Assembly (NCBI RefSeq): GCF_042683685.1
Contig: NZ_JBHUOP010000001.1
Location: 310,001 to 374,000 of the forward strand
Reading direction: 5' to 3'
Origin: Timonella corticicola
Lineage (GTDB): Bacteria; Actinomycetota; Actinomycetes; Actinomycetales; Cellulomonadaceae
Length of the DNA: 64,000 nt
The notes beneath the pieces were generated by a model. That model was not told where the DNA came from, did no database searches, and saw only the letters and a list, made by a program, of their open reading frames with translations. The position numbers and the translations under genes are program-made. Shown one piece after another: positions 35,574 to 44,352 of the stretch. The stretch's first letter is position 1. Every line of letters starts with the position of its first letter.

Positions 35574-35656
35574 GTTACGAACTTACATTCGTTCCGCTCC
35601 GGTAGGGGTTTGCTTCGCGACACCCCTACACTGCGCTGCACTACTTTGCCCGGAAC
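35574..35656 (-). repeat. ~83-bp repeat with terminal inverted repeats (family TIR83), copy 3
   Basis: Read on the minus strand this copy starts GTTCCGGGCAAAGTAGTG and ends GTTCGTAAC. It shares CAGCGCAGTGTAGGGGT with copy 1. The inner palindrome GTAGGGGTTT / AAACCCCTAC is best preserved here. It lies between the divergent nadE and glnA2 starts, so it may carry or move their promoters. Confidence 0.85.
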
Positions 35657-35726
35657 AGTGCTCTTTTTTGAGACATTTAGCGCGCCCACTCGTGACACAG
35701 GCCAAGTATCAGGCAAGATTAACCAT

Positions 35727-37061
35727 ATGGATAGGCAACAGGAATTCGTGCTACGCACGGTAGAAGAGCGAGACGTCCGATTTGTTCGCCTGTGGTTTGC
35801 CGACGTCTTGGGCATGCTCAAGTCCGTTGCAATCGCGCCGGCCGAACTCGAATCGGCGTTTGATGAAGGCATCGGCTTCGACGGAAGCGCCATCGAGGGA
35901 CTCACCCGAGTCTACGAGGCCGACATGGTCGCGCGCCCCGACCCCACCACTTTCTCCCTGTTGCCGTGGCGCGGCGACACCCAGGGGACCGCTCGCATGT
36001 TCTGCGACATCCTCAACCCTGACGGTACCCCCTCGCTCGCAGACTCCCGTAACGTGCTCAAGCGTGCGATGGCGAAGGCCAGCGACAAGGGGTTCACGTT
36101 CTACACGCACCCTGAGGTCGAGTTCTACCTGTTCGAGCAGCCGATTGACACCAACAAGCTCGTGCCCATCGACCACGGCGGATACTTCGACCACGTTGCC
36201 CGACCAGCCGGACACGACTTCCGCCGCCAGGTCATCACGATGCTTGAATCGATGGGTATCTCCGTGGAGTTCTCACACCACGAGGCCGGACCAGGGCAGA
36301 ACGAGATCGACCTACGCTACGCGGACGCGCTCAACACCGCAGACAACCTCATGACCTTCCGCACAGTGGTCAAGGAAGTCGCACTGGAACAGGGCGTATT
36401 CGCCTCCTTCATGCCAAAGCCGATGACTGAGCACCCAGGCTCCGGCATGCACACCCACTTCTCCCTCTTCGAGGGTGACCGCAACGCCTTCCACGAGCCG
36501 GGCGCGCAGTATGAACTGTCCAAGATCGGGCGTCAGTTCATTGCAGGCCTGCTGCACCATGCCGCCGAGATCACCGCGGTGACCAACCAGTACGTCAACT
36601 CGTACAAGCGTCTGTGGGGCGGAGCCGAAGCACCAAGCTACGTGTGCTGGGGCCACAACAACCGCTCCGCGCTTGTACGTGTCCCGATGTACAAGCCGGG
36701 CAAGTCCAACTCCTCGCGCATCGAATACCGTGCGATCGACACCGCGGCCAACCCGTATCTCGCCTACGCGCTTACCCTCGCGGCGGGGCTCAAGGGTATC
36801 GAAGAGGGCTACGAGCTACCCGACGCAACCGAGGACGACGTCTGGAACCTCACCGACGCCGAACGCCGCGCACTGGGCATCCGCCCGCTCCCACAGGATC
36901 TTGATGCCGCGCTTCAGATCATGGAGGGCTCCGAACTCGTTGCGGAAACACTCGGAGAGCACGTGTTCGACTACTTCCTGAAGAACAAGTGGCAGGAATG
37001 GAGGGAGTACCAAAACCAGGTCACTCCATATGAACTCAAGCGCCTCCTACAGGTGCTGTAG
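35727..37061 (+). CDS. glnA2: Type I glutamine synthetase without the adenylylation tyrosine
   Basis: This 444-residue enzyme has the GSI fold: the N-terminal beta grasp (about 15-100) and the catalytic signatures GFDGSAIEG and MPKPMTEHPGSGMHTHFSLF. It also has the NNRSALVRVP block and the active-site region RIEYRAIDTAANPYLAYA. At the place where regulated enzymes carry LYxLPPEE it reads WNLTDAERRAL, with no Tyr, so GlnE should not control it. This matches actinobacterial GlnA2 (GSI-alpha-like, short form). Whether it makes glutamine or uses another substrate is not settled by sequence. It is the first gene before glnE. Confidence 0.93.
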   Translation: MDRQQEFVLRTVEERDVRFVRLWFADVLGMLKSVAIAPAELESAFDEGIGFDGSAIEGLTRVYEADMVARPDPTTFSLLPWRGDTQGTARMFCDILNPDGTPSLADSRNVLKRAMAKASDKGFTFYTHPEVEFYLFEQPIDTNKLVPIDHGGYFDHVARPAGHDFRRQVITMLESMGISVEFSHHEAGPGQNEIDLRYADALNTADNLMTFRTVVKEVALEQGVFASFMPKPMTEHPGSGMHTHFSLFEGDRNAFHEPGAQYELSKIGRQFIAGLLHHAAEITAVTNQYVNSYKRLWGGAEAPSYVCWGHNNRSALVRVPMYKPGKSNSSRIEYRAIDTAANPYLAYALTLAAGLKGIEEGYELPDATEDDVWNLTDAERRALGIRPLPQDLDAALQIMEGSELVAETLGEHVFDYFLKNKWQEWREYQNQVTPYELKRLLQVL

Positions 37062-37070
37062 CTGTTCCCT

Positions 37071-37104
37071 CACGTAAGGCGCCGGACAACCGGCGCCTTA
37101 CGTG
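37071..37104 (+). terminator. Hairpin between glnA2 and glnE
   Basis: A perfect 15-bp stem CACGTAAGGCGCCGG / CCGGCGCCTTACGTG with an ACAA loop lies nine bases after glnA2. It may limit read-through into glnE. Confidence 0.75.
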
Positions 37105-37192
37105 TTCTCCGCCCCTGTGGTGGCGGGTGACTCCAAGTCCACCCGAATCGACCAAGCAGGCGACAGATTCTTCCCACCGATGTAAGGCACAC

Positions 37193-40100
37193 ATGACCGA
37201 CCCATCACGCCAAGCGAGAAGCCAATCCCTTTCAGGCCGACTCATCCGCGCCGGGATCAAGGACGTCACTCGCGCCAGACGCCTGTGCGAAGACAAGGCA
37301 CTCGTGGCGGAACTGGGCGAGATCTCAGCGGATCATGCACTGCTCGACGCCTTGGCCTTCTGCTCCGACCCGGATCAAGGACTCCTGGGCGTAATCCGAG
37401 TGCTTGAATCCCTCTCATCGGGAGGCACCTCGACCGGGGCAGTGCTTGGGCAGTTGCGTTCGCTGCTCGAAGGACCACTGGCATCCCAGCCCGTTCTTGG
37501 AGCCTCCGCCCGCGTGCCCGTCGTCTCGCAGGCCAGCGACGGACGAGTTCTCGCTCTGCGCCGGTTCTTCTCAGTGATCGGTCATTCGACCGCGCTTCTC
37601 GACGAGGTGGTGCGGCGTCCGGAACTCGTTGCGGATTTGGTGGATATCAGTTCAGCGAACGACCTCCCAGACGCGGAGAGTCTGCGGTCGAGTCTGCTGG
37701 AAGCCGTGGGTGCTGCGTCGTCCACGGCAGGTACGAGTTCAGATACCGAGGCGTCAGACGGACACACGGAAGGGACACCAGTCGCAGGCACCTATCTCGC
37801 CCCCGTCGCGGGACCCGACCAAGAACGCAGCGAACAGGACATCACCGAGTACGTGTGCGCCATGCGCCGCGAATACCGCACCCAACTGCTACGCATCGCC
37901 GCGTTCGACCTCAGCCAGGACGACCCACTGGAGGTGATGCCACGCGTGGCACAGGCATTGGCAGATCTTGCTGCCGCTGCGCTTGAGGCAGCTCTGGCCA
38001 TCGCTCGTGCAAAGCACCCAACACAGGGCCGCGAGGTACGGGTGTCTGTGCTGGGCATGGGCAAGACCGGCGGCTGCGAACTGAACTACATCTCCGATGT
38101 GGATGTCATCTACGTTGCCGAACCTGTCGGTGACACAGATGAATCCGAGGCGCTCGCGGTTGGTGCCCAACTCGCGATGGATCTCCAGGCTATCTGCGCT
38201 GGACCCGCCAATGAGCCTGCCCTGTGGCAGGTCGACCCGGCACTGCGTCCAGAGGGCAAGCAGGGGCCACTGGTTCGCACTCTCGCGTCGCATGTGCAGT
38301 ACTACGAGCGGTGGGCCAAGACCTGGGAGTTCCAGGCTTTGTTGAAAGCACGCCACGTCGCGGGCGATGCGGCACTGAGCGCGGCCTATCTTGAACGCAT
38401 CAGTCCGATGGTGTGGCAGGCCGTGACCCGCGAGAACTTCGTTGAGGATGCTCAGGCCATGCGCCGCCGTGTGGAGAACCATGTCAAGCCCGCGGAGGCC
38501 GAACGCCAGATCAAACTTGGCAAGGGTGGACTGCGTGACGTCGAGTTCACCGTTCAGTTGCTGCAACTGGTCCACGGGCGCATGGACGACACGATCCGCT
38601 CCGCAAACACGCTTACCGCACTGTCGAGCCTTGCCGCCGCCGGGTATGTGGGCCGCGAACATGCTGCCCACCTGGCGACCTGCTACCGTTTCCTGCGCTC
38701 CCTGGAACACCGCATTCAGTTGCGAAAACTGCATCGGACGCACTTGATGCCTACTTCCGAGAGCGAACTGGAGGTCATGGCGCGTGCGCTCGGGATTCGC
38801 CGAGCTGGCAGCGAAGAGTTGGTGACCCGCTGGAAGGCAACGAAACGTGAGGTTCGTTCCCTACACGAGGCGCTGTACTACCGTCCCCTGCTCCCCGCGA
38901 CAGCGCAGTTGTCTGCCGAGGAGGCTGCCTTGGCCCCGGAGGCAGCGGCCGAACGTCTGGCTGCGGTTGGCTATCGTGATCCGAACGGCGCTCTGCGCCA
39001 CATCACGGCATTGACCGAGGGAGTCTCTCGCCGAGCCGCGATTCAACGACAACTGCTGCCCGTCATGATCGGCTGGTTCGCTGAGGGGGCGAACCCTGAC
39101 GCCGGGTTGCTTGCATTCCGTAAACTGTCCGACGAGTTGGGCAGTACGCACTGGTATCTCAAATTACTGCGTGACTCTGGCTCTGCTGCGCAGCGCCTCG
39201 CCTTCGTGCTGTCGACCTCGGCGTACGTCGCCGAGGCGATCAGTGCGTCACCACAGGCAATCACGTGGTTTGATGACGACGCAGACCTCGCAATCCGCTC
39301 GAAGGAACGGCTTGAAATTGAGATGGACGCGATTCTCACGCGTTCGGATGAGCCACAGCAGGCAATCACCGCGATCAGGGGAGTGCGCCGTCGTGAGCTT
39401 GCACGCATTGCCTGCGCCTCGCTGCTCATGGATATTGCGCCACGCGATGCCGCACACGGCATCACTGACGCCGCGGATCTGCTTCTCGTCGGCGCGCTGC
39501 GGATCGCACGCTTTCAGGTGCTCGGCCAATTGGGCCGTGTCATTGACGACGAACCTGCCGCCTTCGCGATCATCGCGATGGGTCGCATGGGTGGTCGCGA
39601 AATGGGATACGGGTCCGATGCTGACGTCATGTTCGTCTACGAGACCCGTCCGGGCTATACAGAGGCAGAGGCTGGATCGTACGTCCAGGAACTCGCTGTC
39701 ATGGTTCGTAAACTACTGACGGAGACGAACCCCGAACCTCCGCTCGAGGTGGATGCTGACCTTCGTCCAGAAGGGCGAAACGGCCCCCTCGTTCGGTCAT
39801 TTGACTCCTATGCGGAGTACTACGGCAGATGGTCTGTGGCCTGGGAGAGCCAGGCACTCCTGCGGGCGCGCCCTGTGGCAGGCGATACCGAACTGGGTGC
39901 GAAGTTCGTGTCGTTGATCGATCCGCTGCGATACCCCGCGGGTGGGGTGGAGCAATCCGATGTGCGTGAGATCCGACGAATCAAAGCGCGAGTCGAGTCG
40001 GAACGCCTGCCGCGCGGCGTACACCCGAGCCGCCACCTGAAACTCGGACGAGGCGCGATCTCCGACGTGGAATGGCTGGTCCAACTACTGCAACTCCAAT

Positions 40101-40435
40101 ACGGTGCCGTGTTCCCCGAACTGCGTACCACGGAGACGATCGCCGGACTCGAGGCGGCTGAGGCTGCGGCTGTCATCGACTCGGAAGACACCTACATCCT
40201 CAAGTGCGCCTGGCAGTTTGCCTCAAACCTGCGCGATGCCCTTGTCCTCTTTACAGGGCGTACCAAGGGAGCCCACACCGATGTCTTGCCGGCGGATCGC
40301 GCAACGCTCTCTGGTGTTGGCCGCGTGCTCAAATATCCGGTGGGCGAGGCGTCAACGGTTGAAGAAGAATACCTGCGCGCCGCTCGCAGAGCACGGAAAG
40401 TCATGGAGCGTTTGTTCTATGGCGAGGAAAACTAG
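37193..40435 (+). CDS. glnE: Bifunctional glutamine synthetase adenylyltransferase/deadenylase
   Basis: This 1080-residue protein adds AMP to, and removes it from, the regulatory Tyr of glutamine synthetase. Two nucleotidyltransferase domains are seen: the N-terminal deadenylase (GKTGGCELNYISDVDVIYV, near 285-303) and the C-terminal adenylyltransferase (GRMGGREMGYGSDADVMFVY, near 798-817). Each has the D-x-D metal pair. GlnD-PII-uridylyltransferase-type regulatory helices lie between. An acidic, Ser- and Thr-rich insert (about 175-215) is less conserved. The ATG at 37193 (MTDPSRQARS) is chosen. Its stop overlaps the stop of the convergent AI-2E gene by four bases. Its likely target is the synthetase at 41999. 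Confidence 0.96.
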   Translation: MTDPSRQARSQSLSGRLIRAGIKDVTRARRLCEDKALVAELGEISADHALLDALAFCSDPDQGLLGVIRVLESLSSGGTSTGAVLGQLRSLLEGPLASQPVLGASARVPVVSQASDGRVLALRRFFSVIGHSTALLDEVVRRPELVADLVDISSANDLPDAESLRSSLLEAVGAASSTAGTSSDTEASDGHTEGTPVAGTYLAPVAGPDQERSEQDITEYVCAMRREYRTQLLRIAAFDLSQDDPLEVMPRVAQALADLAAAALEAALAIARAKHPTQGREVRVSVLGMGKTGGCELNYISDVDVIYVAEPVGDTDESEALAVGAQLAMDLQAICAGPANEPALWQVDPALRPEGKQGPLVRTLASHVQYYERWAKTWEFQALLKARHVAGDAALSAAYLERISPMVWQAVTRENFVEDAQAMRRRVENHVKPAEAERQIKLGKGGLRDVEFTVQLLQLVHGRMDDTIRSANTLTALSSLAAAGYVGREHAAHLATCYRFLRSLEHRIQLRKLHRTHLMPTSESELEVMARALGIRRAGSEELVTRWKATKREVRSLHEALYYRPLLPATAQLSAEEAALAPEAAAERLAAVGYRDPNGALRHITALTEGVSRRAAIQRQLLPVMIGWFAEGANPDAGLLAFRKLSDELGSTHWYLKLLRDSGSAAQRLAFVLSTSAYVAEAISASPQAITWFDDDADLAIRSKERLEIEMDAILTRSDEPQQAITAIRGVRRRELARIACASLLMDIAPRDAAHGITDAADLLLVGALRIARFQVLGQLGRVIDDEPAAFAIIAMGRMGGREMGYGSDADVMFVYETRPGYTEAEAGSYVQELAVMVRKLLTETNPEPPLEVDADLRPEGRNGPLVRSFDSYAEYYGRWSVAWESQALLRARPVAGDTELGAKFVSLIDPLRYPAGGVEQSDVREIRRIKARVESERLPRGVHPSRHLKLGRGAISDVEWLVQLLQLQYGAVFPELRTTETIAGLEAAEAAAVIDSEDTYILKCAWQFASNLRDALVLFTGRTKGAHTDVLPADRATLSGVGRVLKYPVGEASTVEEEYLRAARRARKVMERLFYGEEN

Positions 40436-41739
40436 TCCCCAGCCAACGTATTGCCAGCAGAGGTCCGCCTTGGGTCACGGAGCAATTCGGAGTCGATGAG
40501 TTCGTGGCGCTGCATGTAGGTGGAGGCGATTGCCTGAACCGTCGCCGCAACAGGTAGCGCCAAGAATGCTCCGAGCGCACCGAACACGGCTCCAAAACTC
40601 AACACCACTATGAACGCAACCGCCGGGTTGAGCGAGAGTGCCATCGAGGAGATCTTCGGCGACAGCCACAGGTTCTCAACCTGCTGGTAGAGGATGATGA
40701 ACACCAGGATCAAGATCGCGCCGGTGATGTTTCCACTGGTCAACGCGAAGACGATCGGCAATGCGCCACCGATGTAGGTACCGATTGTGGGTACGAACTG
40801 AGAGACCACACCGGTGAAGATCGCGAGCGGCAGGGCATACGGGATGTTGATGATCTCCAAGAAGATGTACGTGAAGACCGATGACACCGCTGCCAGAATC
40901 AAACGTGAGTTGATGTAGTCCGACACCTTACGTTGCGTGATCTCCCACAGGCGCAGGAACTCCTCCTGGCGGTTGGGGGTTACCCACGCGCAGATCGAGG
41001 CCCGGAAACGAGGACCTGCCGCCGCCAGATAGTATGCCACGAGTAACACGACCGAGGTGTTGAACAGGAACGAGACAAGTCCAGCACCGATGGCGAGAAC
41101 CTGACCGGCTGCGTTCTGACCGTACTCGTTGATCAGTTGCTTTTGCAGGTCGTTCATCGCTGGGATCTCGACATCAATCCTGCCCTCGATCCACTTCGCT
41201 GAGGTCTCGTACAGGTCTGGCAGCGAACCGATGAGTTGCGCAGTCTGTTCAACGAACATCTGACCAAACACCGCCATGAGCACAATGGAGCCAATGAGCA
41301 TGCTCAGGAGCACCGTCATTGTTGCCAACCCACGTTTCCAACCGCGTTTTACCAGCCACAGGACCATTGGTTCCATGACGAGTGCCAGGAAGAACGCGAT
41401 CACAAGGTTCACGAACACTCCGGTGACAGAACCCATTGCGCGCCACAGGAAGATCGCGACGAACACGGTCAACACTGTGAGCATCAGGGCGCGGCCAAAC
41501 CATCGTGGTGGACGTGGTGAGGTGAACCATGCGGGTAGATCGGATGGATCATGCTGTGCGTAGGCGCGCTTGGTGCGAACCTCAATGTGCTCGTCTGCCT
41601 CCGCGAGGTCTTGATTCGCCTCTGTGTGACGCTGTGTGCTCTCCGCGGCGGAAGACTTACGACCCGCAGCCTCAGCCCTTCCCGAACCCTTTTTCGGATC
41701 GGGGGAAGGTGTGGACTGGAACAACTTAGGAAAACGCAC
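40432..41739 (-). CDS. AI-2E family (PerM-like) membrane transporter
   Basis: This 435-residue protein has an acidic and Lys-rich N-terminus (about 1-85) and then eight hydrophobic segments in the UPF0118 / AI-2E exporter pattern. The family spans quorum-signal exporters and Na+/H+ antiporters; the substrate here is unknown. Conserved parts are VSQFVPTIGTYIGGALP and FGAVFGALGAFLALPVAAT. I use the GTG at 41739 because AGGGAG lies six bases upstream; the frame is open to 41826. It is co-oriented with, but separated by a terminator from, the glutamine synthetase upstream. Confidence 0.88.
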   Translation of the reverse strand: MRFPKLFQSTPSPDPKKGSGRAEAAGRKSSAAESTQRHTEANQDLAEADEHIEVRTKRAYAQHDPSDLPAWFTSPRPPRWFGRALMLTVLTVFVAIFLWRAMGSVTGVFVNLVIAFFLALVMEPMVLWLVKRGWKRGLATMTVLLSMLIGSIVLMAVFGQMFVEQTAQLIGSLPDLYETSAKWIEGRIDVEIPAMNDLQKQLINEYGQNAAGQVLAIGAGLVSFLFNTSVVLLVAYYLAAAGPRFRASICAWVTPNRQEEFLRLWEITQRKVSDYINSRLILAAVSSVFTYIFLEIINIPYALPLAIFTGVVSQFVPTIGTYIGGALPIVFALTSGNITGAILILVFIILYQQVENLWLSPKISSMALSLNPAVAFIVVLSFGAVFGALGAFLALPVAATVQAIASTYMQRHELIDSELLRDPRRTSAGNTLAGD

Positions 41740-41850
41740 GATGACTCCCTGAACCGTGACATAGGTGAACGTAAAAAGCTCACATAGCAAGGCTAATCCA
41801 ATAATGGGGCCTTGGCCTGCCACCACTCACTACATCGAAGGGCCAAAAAA

Positions 41851-41887
41851 GGTCCGGGTGCACATACAAAGTATGTGCACCCGGACC
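41851..41887 (-). terminator. Rho-independent terminator of glnA
   Basis: A perfect 17-bp stem GGTCCGGGTGCACATAC / GTATGTGCACCCGGACC with a TTT loop is followed on the minus strand by TTTTTT. It lies about 110 bases past the glnA stop. Confidence 0.85.
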
Positions 41888-41998
41888 AAAAACAGTCCTC
41901 CGGCTTTCTGCCCAAGGCGAGGTTGACCAACCTACAGGCCAACTCGTCGCCAATCAGCACTAGCGATTGGGCACTTCAACCGATACAGACAGGCCCGA

Positions 41999-43423
41999 TC
42001 ACACGTCGTAGTAGAGCTCGAACTCATAAGGGTGCGGACGTAGACGCAGGGCATCAACCTCGTTGGCACGCTTGTACGAGATCCACGTCTCGATGAGGTC
42101 CTCGGGGAACACATCGCCAACGGTCAGGAAGTCGTGGTCAGCCTCAAGAGCGTCGAGAGCAGCATCGAGCGATGCGGGAACCTGCTCGATGAGAGCGTGC
42201 TCCTCCGGCGGCAGCTCGTAGAGGTCCTTGTCCACTGGCTCTGGTGGCTCGATGCGGTTCTTGATACCGTCGAGACCCGCCATGAGCTGAGCCGCGAACG
42301 CAAGGTAAGGGTTGGCCGTTGGGTCTGGCACGCGGAACTCGATGCGCTTTGCCTTGGCGTTGGAACCCGTGATTGGGATACGGATGCAGGCAGAACGGTT
42401 ACGAGCCGAGTACACGAGGTTCACTGGAGCCTCGTAGCCAGGGACGAGACGGCGGTAGGAGTTCACGGACGGGTTGGTGAACGCGAGTACGGCTGGAGCG
42501 TGCTTCAGCAGACCACCGATGTACCAGCGAGCGATGTCGGACAGTCCGCCATAGCCCTTCTCGTCGAAGAACAGTGGCTTGCCGTCCTTCCACAGCGACT
42601 GGTGGCAGTGCATACCGGAACCGTTGTCACCGAAGATTGGCTTTGGCATGAAGGTGACGGTCTTGCCCTGCTCCCACGCCGAGTTCTTGACCGTGTACTT
42701 GAACTTCATCAGGTCATCACCAGCGGAGGTGAGGGTGGAGAAGCGGTAGTTGATCTCCTGCTGTCCAGCGGTGCCCACCTCGTGGTGAGCGCGCTCGACC
42801 TCGAGGCCAACCTCAGCGAGACGTGCGCAGATCTCGTCACGGAAGTCTGCGAACTGGTCGTTTGGTGAGACTGGGAAGTATCCACCCTTGATGCGGGTCT
42901 TGTAGCCGCGGTTACCGCCCTCTTCCTCGGCGCCCATGTTCCATGCTGCGGTGCTGGCATCGATGTTGTAGAAGGTTGAGCCTGGAGTGGTCTGGTAGCG
43001 GATGCCGTCGAACGCGTAGAACTCAGCCTCAGGCGCGAAGAACGCGGTGTCGGCGATACCGGTCGACTTCAGGTATGCCTCAGCCTTTGCGGCAACAGTG
43101 CGTGGGTCGCGTGAGTAGGGCTCAGAGGTGAACGGGTCGACGATGGAGAAGTTCACCACGAGCGTCTTGCGCTTGCGGAACGGGTCAATGAAGGCGCTGG
43201 TAACGTCTGGGACGAGCTTCATGTCCGACTCGTGGATTGCCTGGAATCCACGAATCGACGAGCCATCAAACATCATGCCATCGGTGAATGCTGCTTCGTC
43301 GAACTGAGCAATGGGCACATTGAAGTGCTGCATCTGACCTGGCAAGTCGCAGAAGCGGACGTCAACGAATTCGACGCCTTCTTCGTTGACGTAGGCGATT
43401 GCCTCTTCGGCGGTCTTAAACAT
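41999..43423 (-). CDS. glnA: Type I glutamine synthetase, adenylylatable
   Basis: This 474-residue enzyme is the main ammonia-assimilating glutamine synthetase (GSI-beta). The signature MFDGSSIRGF and the ATP-binding region MPKPIFGDNGSGMHCHQSLW are present, as are the NRSACIRIPITG and FRVPDPTANPYLAFA blocks. Near the end DLYELPPEEHAL holds the Tyr that GlnE modifies. The ATG at 43423 has AAGGAG upstream. Its control would be by GlnE and, at the promoter, possibly GlnR. It is separated from glnE by the AI-2E gene and is divergent from the RDD gene. Confidence 0.96.
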   Translation of the reverse strand: MFKTAEEAIAYVNEEGVEFVDVRFCDLPGQMQHFNVPIAQFDEAAFTDGMMFDGSSIRGFQAIHESDMKLVPDVTSAFIDPFRKRKTLVVNFSIVDPFTSEPYSRDPRTVAAKAEAYLKSTGIADTAFFAPEAEFYAFDGIRYQTTPGSTFYNIDASTAAWNMGAEEEGGNRGYKTRIKGGYFPVSPNDQFADFRDEICARLAEVGLEVERAHHEVGTAGQQEINYRFSTLTSAGDDLMKFKYTVKNSAWEQGKTVTFMPKPIFGDNGSGMHCHQSLWKDGKPLFFDEKGYGGLSDIARWYIGGLLKHAPAVLAFTNPSVNSYRRLVPGYEAPVNLVYSARNRSACIRIPITGSNAKAKRIEFRVPDPTANPYLAFAAQLMAGLDGIKNRIEPPEPVDKDLYELPPEEHALIEQVPASLDAALDALEADHDFLTVGDVFPEDLIETWISYKRANEVDALRLRPHPYEFELYYDV

Positions 43424-43594
43424 CCGAGTCTCCTTGATCGGGGGAGCCAAATTTTTAGGCTGATTAAAACAATAAGAGGTTGTAGTTTCCTTGGGGTGTA
43501 CCGATTGTTTCGCCTGTGTTACATAGTGAGACTCATGAGACCAGTAAGTAAATTGGCAGCGATTACAGGCGCATTCCAACACTATGTGAGTTGC

Positions 43595-43610
43595 GTTACT
43601 ACCCGGTAAT
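43595..43610. promoter_or_regulatory. Possible GlnR-like site upstream of glnA
   Basis: GTTAC, six bases, GTAAT resembles the GlnR box gTnAC-n6-GaAAc of Streptomyces. It is about 175 bases upstream of the glnA start and about 65 bases upstream of the RDD start. A GTTAC also occurs near 43518. The match is partial and a regulator gene is not in the window. Confidence 0.3.
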
Positions 43611-43672
43611 ATCTCGCAGACTGAGCGGACCCTTTCCCGGTTTCTTGGATGTAAATCTCGTAATATCGAGGA

Positions 43673-44122
43673 GTGACGAGGCGTAAAGACTTTGGTTCCT
43701 GGCTTGAGGGAACCCCGCAGGGCAACTCACCTACATCTGACGAGCGCGCACGTGCCCTCGAAATTCCGGTTTCCGGTTCGGGGTCGCTGGCTCCGCTGTC
43801 GCGACGTATCGGTGCGCTTATCGTGGACTGGGGTGCTGCCTCGGCCATTTCCTGGCTTTTCTTCGATTACGCTCCTATGGCGACGCTCGCTGTGTTTGCT
43901 GGTGCGCACTTCCTGTTTGTCTCGACTCTTGGTTTCACCATCGGACATAGGCTGTTCGGGTTACGGGTCAAACCGGAGGGGACTGATATGGCGTTTGTCG
44001 GTTTCGTTTCCGGATTCCTACGCACGCTCCTCCTGTGTCTGGTCATTCCCGCGGCGGTATGGGATGCACAGGGGAGAGGCCTGCACGACAAGGCAGCGCG
44101 GACGATCATCGTGCGTCGCTGA
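43673..44122 (+). CDS. RDD family membrane protein
   Basis: A 149-residue inner-membrane protein with the RDD pattern. The first helix begins at APLSRRIGALIVDWGAASAIS, which holds the Arg and Asp residues of the name. Two more hydrophobic segments follow (AVFAGAHFLFVSTLGFTI and GFLRTLLLCLVIPAAVW), then DKAARTIIVRR. The family's role is unclear, with some members linked to ion transport. The GTG at 43673 lies six bases after TAATAT (43661-43666), so a leaderless start is likely. The gene often neighbours glnA and lipA in actinobacteria. Confidence 0.88.
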   Translation: MTRRKDFGSWLEGTPQGNSPTSDERARALEIPVSGSGSLAPLSRRIGALIVDWGAASAISWLFFDYAPMATLAVFAGAHFLFVSTLGFTIGHRLFGLRVKPEGTDMAFVGFVSGFLRTLLLCLVIPAAVWDAQGRGLHDKAARTIIVRR

Positions 44123-44158
44123 CCCGAACGTTCGGTCGCCTCCCGTAACAGGGCGGTT

Positions 44159-44227
44159 CGATGTTTCGGTTCTGTTGGCGGTGTTGCTATAAATCTCGGT
44201 AACGGTGCCGACACAACCGCAACATCG
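44159..44227. repeat. 69-bp palindromic element, family P69, copy 3
   Basis: It begins CGATGTTTCGGTTCTGTTGG and ends ACAACCGCAACATCG. It shares TTCGGTTCTGT with copy 1 and GCGGTGTTGC..TAAA with copy 2. It lies between the convergent RDD and DUF4191 genes. Confidence 0.8.
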
Positions 44228-44297
44228 GTTTCCACCAGAAGAGCGGGTGCGGCGGCCTCTCTAGCCGCCCGCCAGACTACTGACCAAGGAACATACG

Positions 44298-44333
44298 CGT
44301 GTGGCCCGCTCCCACAAGGGAACGGGCCACACG
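44298..44333. terminator. Bidirectional terminator between the RDD and DUF4191 genes
   Basis: The stem CGTGTGGCCCG / CGGGCCACACG with inner TCCC/GGGA pairs lies 19 bases past the DUF4191 stop. Confidence 0.7.
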
Positions 44334-44352
44334 TATAAGAAAACCTAGTGGA

